Assembly (NCBI GenBank): GCA_963573385.1
Contig: CAUYLG010022133.1
Coordinates: forward strand, 43,448-107,447
Origin: Cacajao melanocephalus
Lineage: Eukaryota; Chordata; Mammalia; Primates; Pitheciidae
Reading direction: 5' to 3'
DNA: 64,000 bases
In this document: in pieces, positions 40,322-54,610 of the stretch
Layout of the letters: every line of letters begins with the position of its first letter
Numbering within the stretch: position 1 is the first letter of the stretch
The notes under the pieces: generated by a model
Databases searched by the model: none
What the model was told of the DNA's origin: nothing
What the model saw: the letters and a program-made list of their open reading frames with translations, nothing else
Made by a program: the position numbers and the translations under genes

Positions 40322-43305
40322 TGACATTATGTCTATCATGGCACGGGAAACCATCAGGGCAGTTGGTCTGGTCTGTGGATCTGCATCCCCTTTTCTGTTT
40401 GGCTCATCCATGTTTAGGTTGCACTCTGCACCCTGCAGGGTCTTGGCCAAGGCCAGGTTCCCAGAATTGTTCTCCACCAACATAATTGGCAAGAACATTT
40501 GGCCTTGGCATCTATAGCATTTTAGACAAAGTTGAGTTTTCTCCAGCATTTTTTCTTGTTATGAGAACAGAGTTCCAGTCCCTAGCAGAGATGTAAATGC
40601 TCATGAATGGTGTTTTGAGTCTAGTGTTGATGCTTGAGATTCACTGTCAAGTAGACCATAATGATGAAAGAGAATTACTATTAAACAAAAGTATATTTTA
40701 TTTGAATCAGCAAATATATATACCATCTAATGACATTTTGTGGCAGATTCCCAGAAAAGTTTGTGTGAGAATTTTTTCTTGAAATTGCCCCAAATAAAAT
40801 AGGCCTTGTTAGTATGGATCCGACTTGTTCTTTCTTGAACAAGGGTGGTAGAACACATGAATTCCAGCTGTGACATCTTGAACCTTTGTTTCCTTGACTC
40901 TTTTCTTTCCCCTACTTCTCTGTGTCTCTCTTGCAACTGTGCCCACACTCGAGCAATTGAAACTTTATCACAGTGGGTAAAAGGAAGAGTAAATAATGTT
41001 CTTTTTAAAATGCCTTATCTGATTCAGAACTATGCATAATGCTTAAGTATGCAACTGTATTTTGTACAAGTGTTTACATAGAGAAACACTATGAGCTTAT
41101 ACTCAGAGCACTCTAGTATGTGAAAAAGTATAGTATCCTATTCAGATAGTTAATTTTATTATTGTATTTGTATTAAAGTCAGCATATCAAATGTCTGATA
41201 TTTACATAGGTAGACTTTACCTTAGATTCTTCCTCCTTGCCTGGCACCCTTGGTCATTAATTTGGCTAATGGTACTAATGAAAATTTCTGAATGCAAAGT
41301 AAATGCATGTAAAAAGAGGATTTTTACACATACCCTGAGACCATGCCATACCTTAATAGTTCAGCAGATCCTCTCATCGGTCATCATTTGATGTTTTTTG
41401 AGGCTTAGAATAAAGGAATAGTGATAAATTCACAACTCTAAATGTACCAGTGATTGATAACTTTTACTTATCTCTACTTTTGGATGTGATGACTGTTTTT
41501 TTTTTTGTTTGTTTTTTTAGTTTTACACTTTTAAATCCTTAGCAATATTTTCAGAACCTTCAGGAATAAGAATTGACAACAGGAACTCAAAACATATTGT
41601 ACTTAAATATATTCCTGGAAAATATAATCTTGAGATAATATTCAGAGTGATGTTGGCATTTGATAAATCAGATGCAATGAACCTAATTATGCAAAATAGT
41701 TATTTTGAGTCTATCATTCATCGGAGCACTATCTAAATTAAAATTTATTTAATCACCAGGAAAGAGAAAGGTAAGGAACTTGCCTGCCCTATCCCTTTCC
41801 CCTCCTCAGAATACTCAGTGCTTTTTATTAACACTGAATTCATGGCGTTCTCAGCACCGCCCCAATTATTCAGAAATACTGTTTTCTGTGTACTTAAATT
41901 TAAAGTAGTCCATGTTAAATGTACCAGTAAAACATTTTTCTCTTGGCAATTTCACACCTTTACAATGGCTTTTTTTCTCAAATATTCTCGACAAGAATAT
42001 TACAATTTTGGCTTTATATGTTCCTGATGAAACAGATGTAACATTGAGCATTTGAAGACTTTGGTTTAAAATGGTCCCTGAGGAAGGCAAAATGGAAGTA
42101 GAGCTGTTCACAGACGTGGCCAAGATGAAGGAATCCCAGCACCCTGGAGTGTTAGACTGGAATGGAGAGGCTGAACTAGGGCTGCTGAAAGGCAGTTGCC
42201 AGTTAAATCCCAACGTGCCACGTGGGGATTAGTTGTAGGATGTAGCTGAAGGCTCATTCCCAGAATCAGCCGTCGTCTCCTTTGGTTCTTGTCTGTGTTC
42301 TGTATTCACGATGGAAGATGCCACTTCTCCCTGATGCTCCGAGGCCATCTCATTGCCCCAGTGCAAATGATTTCCTTGACATTTCTGCTCCAGTGGTTCT
42401 GAATGTACCTCAGATAAAATACTGGCTCTCAATCAAGGTCCTCTTTCCTGTCTATCCAGCCAACCTCTTCAGCCTCATGAAAGTCTGTTTCCTGATGTGC
42501 AGAGGCTTCCTTTCTTCACATTCTCACAGTTCTCTGGTCCAGAGCATTGCCTCACATCAACACCTCTTCCCATACCGTGCAATGAAGTGACACAAATAAG
42601 GATTTATAAATGCTACAAAGCAAAGTGATGTGTAGCCCCAATGTATACATCAAACCAGTTAGTGACAATCATTCCTGCCTTTTTCAGAGGGAGGCAGACT
42701 AAATGTAAATGCTTCAATGTAGAGGGTCAGAGTAAAGGAAACTATAACTTGAAAACCTTTTACTTTAATATCTGCTTCTTTCAGGGACTTAGGCCATTGT
42801 AAGTTCAAACATTTTGGTTTATCCATTTCCCAGGGAAAAACTGCTGATGGGAACAAAGTCTAGTTCACTTTTTAGGAACAACATCAAGACGGCTTTGCCA
42901 TTGTAGCTCATCATTTAAAATGATTTCTATTGTGTAATTTAAGGTGCAAGGACTATGGGATAATATGAGATTTTTAGGATTGACTGCCTACCTGATTCCT
43001 TTAGTGAAGAACCTAGCTACATCCGTTACGTTTTGAGAAAAGACATTTCACTGGTCTTGTTCTGTGTGGGTTTATCCCAGAAACATTATTATTCTTAGAG
43101 TGAGATCATGTTTGGTAGCAAAACCAGCCAGCTGGGTGATGCCGATAAGCTGATTAGATTGACATAGTGCTGCTATTTCGTGTTACTCATTTGGTTTTCT
43201 GAGGATTTCAACAATTTTGTCCCAAAAATTTGAATGTGTCTTTGATTAAACAAGTTCTGTTTGGAGTTGGTTGAGCCTTGACATCCTTCTGTTAATTTAT
43301 TTCAG

Positions 43306-43500
43306 CTGGGTCCCGAGCCTCATACAGCAGCCAGCATGGGCACCTGGGCCCAGAGCTGCGGGCCCTGCAGTCCCCAGAACACCACATAGATCCCATCTAT
43401 GAAGACCGCGTCTATCAAAAGGCCCCTATGAGGAGTCTCAGCCAGAGCCAGGGGGACCCTCTGCCGCCAGCACACACCGGCACCTACCGCACGAGCACAG
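43306..43500 (+). CDS. CTNND2: CTNND2 coding exon C (in-frame 195-bp exon)
   Basis: A 195-bp exon. The acceptor is TTATTTCAG ending at 43305 and the donor GTGTGT starts at 43501. Its first two bases complete the Ala codon begun in exon B, giving [20 protein letters not shown] and ending with TGTYRTST plus one base (phase 1). About human residues 393-457. It is rich in Tyr, Ser and Gln and carries IYEDRVYQK, a Tyr-containing acidic/basic patch. Both boundaries have phase 1 and the length is a multiple of three, so this is the only one of the four exons that could be skipped without shifting the frame. One residue differs from remembered human sequence (Ala in YQKAPM, where I recall Pro). Confidence 0.96.
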
Positions 43501-45050
43501 GTGTGTATTCTGGACCCCAGTGGGTGGCCTGTCCACAGCGGGTGGGCTCTGCGTGGGAGCTCAAATACCACTCCCAAATGAAAGGTGTGTGTCTCTGTGT
43601 CCACTGTCCTCACAGCACTGTGACCTGCTTCTATCAATGTCTGTAATGATAATGGTAGAAACAGAATATGACTTGAATTCAGGCTGCCTTGGTATAATCT
43701 GAATGAAAGGAAACCAGTGAGGATTGCAAGCTCATTTTCTCAAAGACAAAAATGAAAAGAAGCAATACTAATATTTAACACATGATTATTCACTTATTTA
43801 ATGAATGTAAGTACTCCAAGGAAGTAGTCATTCATAGGACATGAAAGACACATGCTTGATGATGGTAAGTATTTTTTTAGCGATATTGTCTACCTATTTG
43901 GCAAGCGTGGAACAAAAACATGTTTACTAAAAATGTAGCATGTTTTGAAAGGCAGACCATTTATTTCATATACACTAATAGATTGAATCACAAATTTATT
44001 GTGTGAAGGTTGGATGTTGGCAATTGCAAATGGTTCGATCAATTATATAGCTCTCCTAGATTCAATATATATTTTCAGTTGAATACAACCACAGGTCACA
44101 TGACAAAACGCAGGGGTTTTCCAGTATAGTGAGCCGTTTGCAAGATAATTTGTCAAATGTCATAATTAGATTGCTAGAGAACACTTATCTTAACTATAAA
44201 ATCGATATAATTGAAAACATTTTGAGAATTGCATTTATTATCAAGCTGCACATGGCTAAGTAAACTGGAGCGACTGTGTTGTTGGTCTGCAGACAGCATA
44301 GCTGTCTCCTTCCTTCCTAATGATAAGTGTGAGTGCCAGCAGGGACTGAGGCTGGCAGAGCCGGCTCTCTGCTTCAGAACCTGGCACACAGATTTCTACA
44401 TCCTCAGACTATCGGAATTTCCAGTGACCACTCAGTAGAGCATAGCAATTTTCTTAAACTGTATTATGATGGTAAATTACATGTTTTGAAACCAAGGCAA
44501 GCTAAGCTGCTTTTATAGTTGATTATTGATATTTACATTTCAATATTTCACTGAATCATAGGGAGAAAGGCACAAAATACTCTCTATTTATTTTTGACAT
44601 CATAAATGCCACCCAATATTAATAATACATATCTTGGTTTTGATGAAAAAGAATGCCCATTTATTCTTCTGTCAGAACTTTTTTCACCTTCAACCTGTTA
44701 GATCCACTCATGTCTGGAGTTGGGCTACTTTAGCATTTAGTTTTTGCATATTATTAAGTAAGGTAATTTTATTTTTATGCACATCTTATAAAAGAAGAAG
44801 ATAACAACCATGGTGACATTCAATATCTAATTTACATAAAAACTGACAACAAAAGAGGTTGTGTTGACTCCCTGTTCCGTATGCATGTGCTCTTAGAATT
44901 ATTCCTTATTAGTAAACTTCCAGGAACTTAATGAAAAATTAGCTACAATAAGAAAAAAAAACACCTTAATTCATCTGTATCACATTAAACAAAGGGAAGA
45001 TATCCACACTTAAAAGAAAATACTCTACTATGACAGTGTTTTCTCTGAGT

Positions 45051-45384
45051 CAGGGTCAGCAAACAGTGGCCCGTGGGCCAACTGTAGCTCACCATCTGTT
45101 TCAGTAGTGCCCATGACCCAAGAGTGATGATAGCATTTTTAAATGGTTGGGGGGGAAATCAAAAGATGATTAATGGTCTGTAATATGTGAAAATTATATG
45201 AAATTCAAACCTCTCCATAAATAAAGTTATTGGGATGCAGCCATGCCAGTTCACTTATATATCATCCATGGTGGCTTGGGCCCTGCAGGGGCAGAGTGGA
45301 GTGCCCATGGCAGAGACCATATGGTGGGCAAAACCAAGAATATTTGCTATCTGGCCCTTGACAGGAAAAAATTGCTGTCCCCTG
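45051..45384. mobile_element. hAT-Charlie-like DNA transposon with terminal inverted repeats
   Basis: Left end CAGGGTCAGCAAACAGTGGC (CCGTGGGCCA next), interior ATAAATAAAGTTATTGGGAT and GCAGCCATGCCAGTTCAC, GCAGAGACCATATGGTGGGC and ATCTGGCCCTTGACAGG, right end TGCTGTCCCCTG, the inverted counterpart of the left end. About 334 bp, non-autonomous. A clear 8-bp TSD is not seen. Confidence 0.75.
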
Positions 45385-46574
45385 CCCCAAGCCTTCAATG
45401 GAGAGCTATCCAGAATGAACAAGTGTTTTTTCCCTCCCACCTATGAGGAAGGCAACAGTACCTTCTAACTGCTTCAAAGGTGAAACCTGTTTGCTGGGGG
45501 CTTTTCTTGGTAATAGCTGTGGCAGAGGTGTGCTAAGGTTGTGACATTCAGATGTCCAAGACCCCAACCCAGCCTGCACCTTTGAAATTAAAGCAATTTT
45601 GAGAAAACATGCTGATTGACGTAATACTATGGAAATTTCCAGAGGTGCTTGGATGACCTCTTAGGACCACAAGTGGAGGAGGAGAAGCTATCTCTCTCCA
45701 GCTCCTAAGCATAAAGCTACAAACTTTCTCTTACCTGCACCCACCAAGGTTACCCCGTGTCTATACTTAATTCATATAATTTTGTGTCTTCGTATTTTCA
45801 CAACCACAGAGACTGCATCACAATTGCATGTAGGAGAAAATGCTTTTAATATGTGTCTGTGTATTTTTATTTAGATATCAAAGACATTGTATATAACATT
45901 ATTAAATTCTGTCTAGTATAACACACATAAAAATGGAGATTGCAAAGAAGTAAATATTTAAAATAGTTATCCAGTAGCCATAAAAAAAACATTCTAAATT
46001 TGCTTCCCCATATCTGTGAGGGGGTCATCTATGTTGTACATACTCCCACCCTGGAGATCATTGGTGTAGACCTCTAAGAGACTTGAAAGCCTAAAGCAGA
46101 CACCCTAATTCCTTGAAAGAAAAGGACAGGTTCTTATGAAGCCTGCCAGACTTAAAGTGTTCAGGGCCTCTGGCTTTCAGCTCAGATGGGTGGCTGAGGG
46201 GACTGGAACAACTGGTCTTATCTTTCTGCCCTTAAGAATGGGCCAGCAGCTGGAGGTCTTTCGGTATAATTCATAAAGCATTTCCATATGATACTGCAAG
46301 AGAAGTGGGGCAGGAAGATTGAAGGCCAATTGCTTCCCTTCAAGGAGTCAACACTTGGGAAGGAAGAAAAGTAGACATGCCTCCACAATTAGGAAATTAT
46401 TAGATGGTGTCATTGAAGCAAGCATGTGAGGCTGGACAAACAATAGCAGGATGAAGAAGGAAGGTCTAGCAGAGAGATGGAAAAAGATGGTGGTAGCTGG
46501 AGCCTGAAAGTCAAAGCTAACTGAGAAATCTCCTTTGGTGAGGAAGCATGTAGCTTGTGGCTGCTTCCAGGGAC

Positions 46575-46732
46575 TGTGCTAAATGCTTTAGGTATTTTAC
46601 CAACCCCCAGAACAATCCTTGAAAGGAGATGCTGTTATGATGCTCAATGCTTGCTTTATGGATCAGAAAACTGAGGCGCAGAGATGTTGAGTACTCTGCC
46701 CAAGGTCCCACAGGTTGTGTGGAAACAGCCTT
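46575..46732 (-). mobile_element. MIR SINE fragment
   Basis: GTGCTAAATGCTTTAGGTAT, TTTATGGATCAGAAAACTG, AGGCGCAGAGATGTTGAGTA and GCCCAAGGTCCCACAGGTTG follow the reverse MIR order, directly before the Alu compound. Confidence 0.8.
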
Positions 46733-46742
46733 TAAACCTTCA

Positions 46743-47187
<445 letters not shown>

Positions 47188-49644
47188 CTTTCATACTTAG
47201 GCAGTCTTACCCTAGATCCTGGGCTTAGTTGACTGCATTTGTAAAAATTATCGTTATCATTTAAAAACAGAATAGACATTTATTTTCATCTGTGGAGCTT
47301 AATGGCCTTCCATATCCTGTTAAATAATATCTGTTAAAGATACTCTGTGTGCTAGATGCACTGGGAGATTCAACGAGGCTTAAAATCTCCTTCTCCTTAA
47401 GCATGTTCAGTTTTGTTTCAGAGAAAGACATAAACATATGAAACATTAACTGGTGATAGAAGGTAACATCGTACAGCCTACATGCGTATGCTAAAGAAAA
47501 TCGAAGACATTGAAGTATTCATAAAAACACTCAACAATGCAATACTAAACAATACAATAGTGTTTTTTCTTTGCTGGATATCATATGACTCAAGACTGTG
47601 CTATACACAAAATGAGGGATCGAGTTGCCCCTCACTCTCCTGCTCATGTCCCCGCTAACGTGGCCTTCCTCTCTTTTGTGGGACCGAGAGGGGGCATGGA
47701 AAGGTGTGGTTGTCGATGGAATCACACCAAGGGAAGATCCGAGTGGAATCACTCCTTATTCAGTGCTCCAGCTGTACTCGCTACCAGCTCAGGCTCGTAG
47801 GCATGACTCTGGCTCTGGTGGCCACTCTGCTCTCTCTCTGTCCTGCTCTGCCTCATGCCGACCTCACTCCTAGGCTTTCCTTACTCCAGGCACCACTGAA
47901 ACTATCCTGAGAAAAAGACCATCCTAGGGCTGAGAGATGGTGTGGGAGATAACAGCACAGAGAAGACCAGCAAAGAACTTTATACACTGAAGATAAGACA
48001 TTTTATATCCCCCAACTTGCCCACCAAAGGGAATTTCTCAGTTAGCTTCTCCCCACAGGCTCCACCTACCACCATCTCTTCCCATCTTTCCTCTAGACCT
48101 TTTTTCTTCATCTCTCCTTTTTCTTAGCTGTCATAATTAATCCATCCATGCCTGTTACTTTATTGTGAAGATGAATTTAAATCTCAGGTACCAACTCAGA
48201 TGAGGACCACAGGCTGCCTTTTTGTAGTCAACCAGGTCCTCCAGGCTTTCCTAACCCAAAAAGCTACCCAGCCATAATGTTAGAGACCTCCTGAGCATGC
48301 ATAGAGGAACATTTATGTAATGTCCAAGGAGCAGGGTACCCAAGTCCTACTCCTCACCTCTCCCCTACTCCTGGCTTGTGACAGAAACAAACTTCACTGT
48401 TGACACAGGACATCAATAGGATTTGATGAAGCCAAGCAAGCATGCTATCACCCAAGGCTGTGTTCCAGAACATGGTCTAAAGGGGGTCTCCACCCTCCTG
48501 CCCCAGACCTAACTCTGCCAGCCATTGCAAAAAAAGAGCCAAAGACCTTTATCCCCAACCTTGGCCAGCAGAAGGGTGTGGGCTCTAGGGGCAGCCCTAC
48601 CTGCATCCCCAGCCCCAGGCTTTGAATAGGGAGGCAGATAGAAAGTACAGCAGTGCCCACCTGCCCAAGAACTGAAAAAGAGAGACAGAGCCACCATGGC
48701 GGTTCCAGAGGTGAAACGGTCACTTTGTGCCACAGAGTGGTTCCTGGTCAGTAGAGCTCCCAGAGAGTACCCATCACCAGACATGACAGCCACATCTTTC
48801 TCGCAGGACCATTAGCAGGGGGAAGGGGGTAATATAACAGAGAGGAAGGCCGCAGTATCCTTTCCCTAGATGAGGAGGCAGAATTGCATGAACTGCAGCA
48901 TAAATGGCAGACTTACTTTTACAGGACCATCCCCACAATGTTTGGGCATTTACCTTTTGCATGATGAAAATTTAAAGAGGCACAATTTTAACTAAGGTGT
49001 CTATGTAGATAAAATATACATTTAGTCTGAGATGAGGCTTGTCAAAACCAGAGTTTATAAAGTAAGGGGAACAGTGAAATAAGGAATATGTGGGCCTCAT
49101 GAATCTGCTTGTGGTAAAGTCTATTAAGCAGAAAATAAATAACATGAATTTTTATTTCAAACTCAAACGTACAAATGACTGTCAATTTAGGAGTTATTTG
49201 ATCAACACAAACACTTGACTCTGACAACCCCTTAAACACATTTTTATCAACCAGTGAAAATGGCCAGTGTCTGCTGTGATGGTAGTCAGCTGGATTTTCT
49301 TTTGGATAAATGCTATTCAAAGTGAGTGTTGAAAACAAGCTTTCTATGATGTATGTGTCAGCTTGCAATAAAGAAAGAATTATCATAGATATGTTGCAAA
49401 GAGCAAACTTGCTAAATATCTTCATGAAACTGACAAGTACTGCAACATAAAAAGGGAAAAGAATGTGGTGAAAATATTTATCCATGTAGAGAAAGTAGTC
49501 TTTAAAGAAAACTTAATCCTCTGCAAGAATAGACAGTGTTTAATAAAGTGATAGAGGGATTACATAGGACCTGCATATTTGTAAAATCTTATTACTGTTA
49601 TTCATTGTAATATAAATAATAGTCTTAGTGTCAAAATTATTTTA

Positions 49645-49966
<322 letters not shown>

Positions 49967-50683
49967 ATTATTTGAGTTCACAAATATGTGAATTATCAGC
50001 AGTTTATTACTTATTAAGTGCTGTTACTTAAAATTATAAAAACAAGTGCTTTCCGTTGGATCAAGTCAAATAAGATACTCCAGAACCTATTACTTTTCAT
50101 AGGCTAAAAAGTTAAGGGCCTATTGCTACCCAATTGGAAATTTTAAATCAGCCCAATGGTAAATGTCATCATCTTAGAAGCAAAGAGAACTTTCAGATGC
50201 TTCCTTTGTGGAGTCACTTAAGAAGGTGTAAATAAGAAGTCTCATTGTTTAGCTGAAGGAAGACAGAGTGTTTGATGGGAGAACAGTTTATTGGTAAAAT
50301 TCAAAAATATCATAACTGTCATACTGTTGTGCAAATAGACCGTGTTGATTAATGTCATGTCAACTAGGGGTACACATACTGAAAATTGCACAGCTGGCCT
50401 TGACCTGGATGATGTACCCCAGTTACTGGAAGATATGTCACCTCATACTTGTAATTACATCATTAAGCATAGCAGTGTTGAAAAGAATAGAAGTCAAATA
50501 TTAGATTTCAACTGCACATTGAATGGGGCTTCATAGAATCTAATACCAAAAGTTGGAACTTAAGAATAATTAAGACATTACCAGAAAGTGCAGCACTATG
50601 GAACCATAATTACACATTAGCAGATTCTGCCCTCATCACCAGACATGCTCTGTCAGTTAAAATGATAGTTGAAAAGGCTCTCA

Positions 50684-53600
50684 AATTTTTAAAAATTACT
50701 CATTTAATATTTTTATTGACAGACTATAATGACACATGTACATGTTCATGGGATACAATTGGATGTTTTGATACATATTTATGCCGTATAATAATGATCC
50801 AGTCAGGGAAGCGTGTGCATCCATCACCTCATGTGTTTGTCATTTCTTTGTGGTGAGAACATTCAAAAACCTCTCTTCTACCTATTTTGTAATACACAAT
50901 ATTTTACTGTTAACCATTTAACCATAGTCACCCTACTATGCAATACAACAACAGAATTCAATTCTTCTATCACACCGTAACTTTGTATCCATTGGGCAAT
51001 CCCTCCCCTGTCCATCCTCCTCCCCTCCCCAGTCTCTGGGAACCACTATTTTACTCTTTGCTTCTATGATATCAGCTTCTTTTTTAGATTCCATAGTTGA
51101 CTGAGATCATGTGGTATTTGTCTTTCTGTGCCTGGATTAGTTTACTTAGCATGATGTCCTCCAGGCTCATGCATGTTAGCACAGATGACAGGATTTCATT
51201 TTTCATAAGTGGCTGAATAGTATTCTGTTTTGTAGATGTGTTACATTTTCCTTATCCATTCATCTGTTGTTGGACACTTAGATTGATTCTATATCTTGGT
51301 TGTTGTAAATAGTGCTACAATAAACTGAGTGCAGGTATCTCTTTGACTTGCTGATTTAATTTTTGTTGGATATATACCTAGGAGTGGGATTGCTGGATCA
51401 CATGGTAACTCTATTTTTAATTTTTTTGAGGAACCAACATATTGCTTTCCATAATGGCTGAACTAGTTTATAATCCCATGAACAGTATATAAGTGTACCC
51501 TTTTCTCCACATCCTTGCCAACATGTTTCTTTTTTCTTTTTGACAATAGCCATTCTAACTGGAGTGAGGTAGTGTCTCACTGTGGTTTTGATTCACATTT
51601 CTCTGATGATTAATGATGTTTAGCATTTTTTACATACTTGTTGGTCATTTGTATGTCTCGTTTTGAGAAATGTCAAGTAAGGTCTTTTGCCCATTTTAAA
51701 CTCAGGTTGCTTCAGTTCTTTTGCTTGTTTGTCTTTTGCTGTTGAGTTGTTGCAGTTTCTTATATTCTGGATGTTAGCCACTTGTCAGATGTATTATTTT
51801 AAAATATCTTCTCCCAGTCTATAGTCTCCTCAGTCTATTAATATTAATAGTTTGTCTATTAATATTAATTTATCTATTTTTGGTTTTGCTGCCTGTGCAT
51901 TTTAGGTCTTATTTTAAAAATTCTTGCCCAGCCCAATATTCTGAAGCATTTCACGTATGTTTTCTTCTAGTAGTTTCATAGTTTCTGGTTTTACATTTAA
52001 GTCTTTAACCCATTTTGAGTTGATTTTTGTGTATGTTGAGAAGTAGGGGTCTAGTCTCATTCCTCTGCATGTGGATATCAATTTTCTCTGCACTATCTAT
52101 TGGAAAGACTGTCTTTTCCCCAGCATAAGTTCTTGGCATCTTTGTTGAAAATAAGTTGGCTGTAGGTGCATGAATTTATTTCTGGGCTCTCTATACTATT
52201 CCATTAATGTAGTGTCTGTTTTTCTGCTAATACTGTGCTGTTTTGGTTACTCTAGCTTTCTCATATATTTTGAAGTCACATAGTGTGATGCCTTTAGTTT
52301 TGTTCTTTTTGCTCAAGAATGCTTTGGCTACTGAGGGTTTTTGTTGTTGTTGTTGTTTTCATACAAATTTTAATATAATTTTCTATTTCTGTGAAGAATG
52401 TATTGGTATTTTGGCAGGGATTATAGTAAATCTGTAGATCACTTTGGATAGTATGGCCATTTTAACAATATGAATTATTCTAACTCATGAGCATGAGATA
52501 TATTTTCATTTGTTTGTGTCCTGTTCAATTTCTTTAATCAAAGTTTTATAGTTTTCAGTGTAAAGATCTTTCATCTCTTTGGTTATTTCTAGGTATGTAA
52601 TTTTTTGTAGCTATTAATATTATAAATAGAATTTTTTCTTGATTTGTTTTTCAGCCAGTACATTTCTATATAGATAGTGTATAGAAATGCTACAGACTTT
52701 TGTGTGCTGATTTGATGTCTTGTAATATTATTGAATTGATTTATTAATTCTAACAAGCTTTGTTTTGTGTGTGGAGTCTTTAGGGCTGCCCATTTATCTG
52801 ATCATGCCATCTGCAAACAGAGACAATTTGACTTTCTCCTTCCCAGTTTGAATGCCTTTTGTTTTTGTTTCTTGCCTAATCACTCTGACAAGGACTTCCA
52901 GGACTGTGATGTATAGAAGTGGTGAACAGTGGGCATCTTGTCTTGTTCCTGACCTTAGAGTAAAAGCTATTAGCTTTCCCTCGTTCAGTATGATATTAGC
53001 TGTGGGTTTGCCATGTATGGCTTTTATTGTGTTGCGGTACACACCTTCTATACCTAATTTGTTGAGAGGTTTTTTTAAATAATGCATGGATGTTGAATTG
53101 TATCGAATTATTTGCAGCATTTATTGAAATGATTATATGGCTTTTGTCCTTGATTCCATTAATGTGATGTATCACATTTATTTATTTGCATGAATTAAAT
53201 CATCCTTGCATCCCTGGGATGAATCCTATTTGATCATAGTGAGTAATCTTGTTTTTTTTAATTACTCTTTAAGTTCTGGGGTACATGGGCAGAATATGCA
53301 GGTTTGTTATATAGGTATACACATGCCATGGTGGTTTGTTTCCTCCATCAACCTGTCATCTACATTAGGTATTTCTCCTAATGCTATCCCTCTGCTAGCT
53401 CCCCACCCCCTGCTATCCATCCCCTAGCCCCCAACCCTCCAACATGCCGCAGTGTGTGATGTTCCCCGCCGTGTCCATGTGTTTTTGTGAATGATCTTTT
53501 TAAGGTACTGTTGAATTTCTAGTGTCTTGTTGAGAATTTTGGTATCTGTGTTGATAAGGGATACTGGCCTATAGCTTTCTTTTGTTGTTGTGTCCTTGTC

Positions 53601-54610
53601 CAGTTTTGCTGGCCTAGTGAAATGAATTTGGAAGTATTCCTTCTTCTTTAATTTTCTGCACTAGTTTAAACCTGGGGCATTTTTTGTTCGTTTGTTTTGT
53701 TTTTTGATAACAGACTTTTTGTTACTAGTATAGTTTTCTCACTCATTATTGTTCTTTTGGGATTTTCTCTGTCTTCATAATTTAATCCATGTAGGTCGTA
53801 TGTGTCCAGGCATTTATCTGTTTTTTTCTGTGTTATCAAATCTGTTGGCATGTAGTTGCTCATAATCATCTCTAATGGTTTTGTCTCCTTTTTCTTCTCT
53901 GATTTTATTTGAGTCTTCTGTCTTTTGTTCTTAGTCTTGCTAAGATTTATCGATTTGCATATTTTTTTGAAAAACACACTTTTCATTTTGTTGATTGTTA
54001 GAATTGGTGTTTAGTCTCTGCGTTGTTTGTTTCTGTTCTTAGCTTTATTGTTTTCTTCCTTCTACCAAGTTTGAGTTTAGGTTATTTTTGTTTTTCTAGT
54101 TCTTTGAAGTACATCATTAGGTTGTTTATATGCTAGGACATGTTTCCATTCTCGTTTGTCTCAAGGAAATTTTTAATTTGCCCTTTAATTTCATTACATT
54201 GTTGATTGACTGGTCCATGGTGTTTAATTTCTGAGTATTTGTAAAGTTTCCAAAATTTTTCTTGTTGATTTCTAGTTTCATAGCATTTTTGTCAGAAAAG
54301 ATACTTGATGTTATCCTTGTCTTCTTAAATTTGTTAAAACTTGTTTGTGGCCTAACGTGATCTGTCCTGGAGAATATTCCATGTGCAGTTGAGAAGAATG
54401 TGTATTCTGAAAATGTTGGATGGAATGTTCTATAAATGTCTGTTAGGTTTCTTTGGTTTGGAGTGTAGTTTCAGTCTGATGTTTCCTTATTGACTTCTGT
54501 CTGGATAATTTGTCCGCACTTGAAAGGGAGGTTCAAGTTCCCTACTGTTCATATATGATAGTTTGTGTCTTCCTTTAGGTCTAATAATAATTTCCTTCAT
54601 TCTAAAATTT
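50684..54610 (-). mobile_element. Antisense L1 (L1M/older L1P type), 3.9 kb, 5'-truncated
   Basis: Starts with the 3' UTR (TTTTTATTGACAGACTATAA; CATCCATCACCTCATGTG; GTGGTGAGAACATTCAAAAA) and continues back through ORF2 towards its upstream half, ending near TTAGGTCTAATAATAATTTC. A minus-strand frame at 52794-53120 still reads as reverse-transcriptase sequence ([21 protein letters not shown]), but the catalytic FADD motif has become FADG and the frame is broken on both sides. A (TTG)n tract lies at about 52338-52358. A younger L1 3' end interrupts it at 53251-53486. Confidence 0.92.
53251..53486 (-). mobile_element. Younger L1 3' end nested in the older L1
   Basis: AGTTCTGGGGTACATGGGCA, ATGCAGGTTTGTTATATAGG, CATGCCATGGTGGTTTG and GTTCCCCGCCGTGTCCATGT are a primate L1PA-type 3' UTR in reverse. 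It splits the older ORF2 and is flanked by GTGAGTAATCTT (53239-53250) and GTGAATGATCTT (53487-53498), a 12-bp TSD with two differences. Confidence 0.9.

Noticed and set aside
40106..40549. 147-codon open frame, minus strand
   Set aside because: No domain or homologue recognised; contains a small TTA/TAA microsatellite read as Asn repeats; consistent with chance.
49042..49485. 147-codon open frame, minus strand
   Set aside because: AT-rich chance frame (Ile/Leu/Phe/Lys/His bias) in intron; no family recognised.
53666..53986. 106-codon Lys-rich open frame, minus strand
   Set aside because: Lies within the antisense L1; it is decayed ORF2 sequence, not a host gene.
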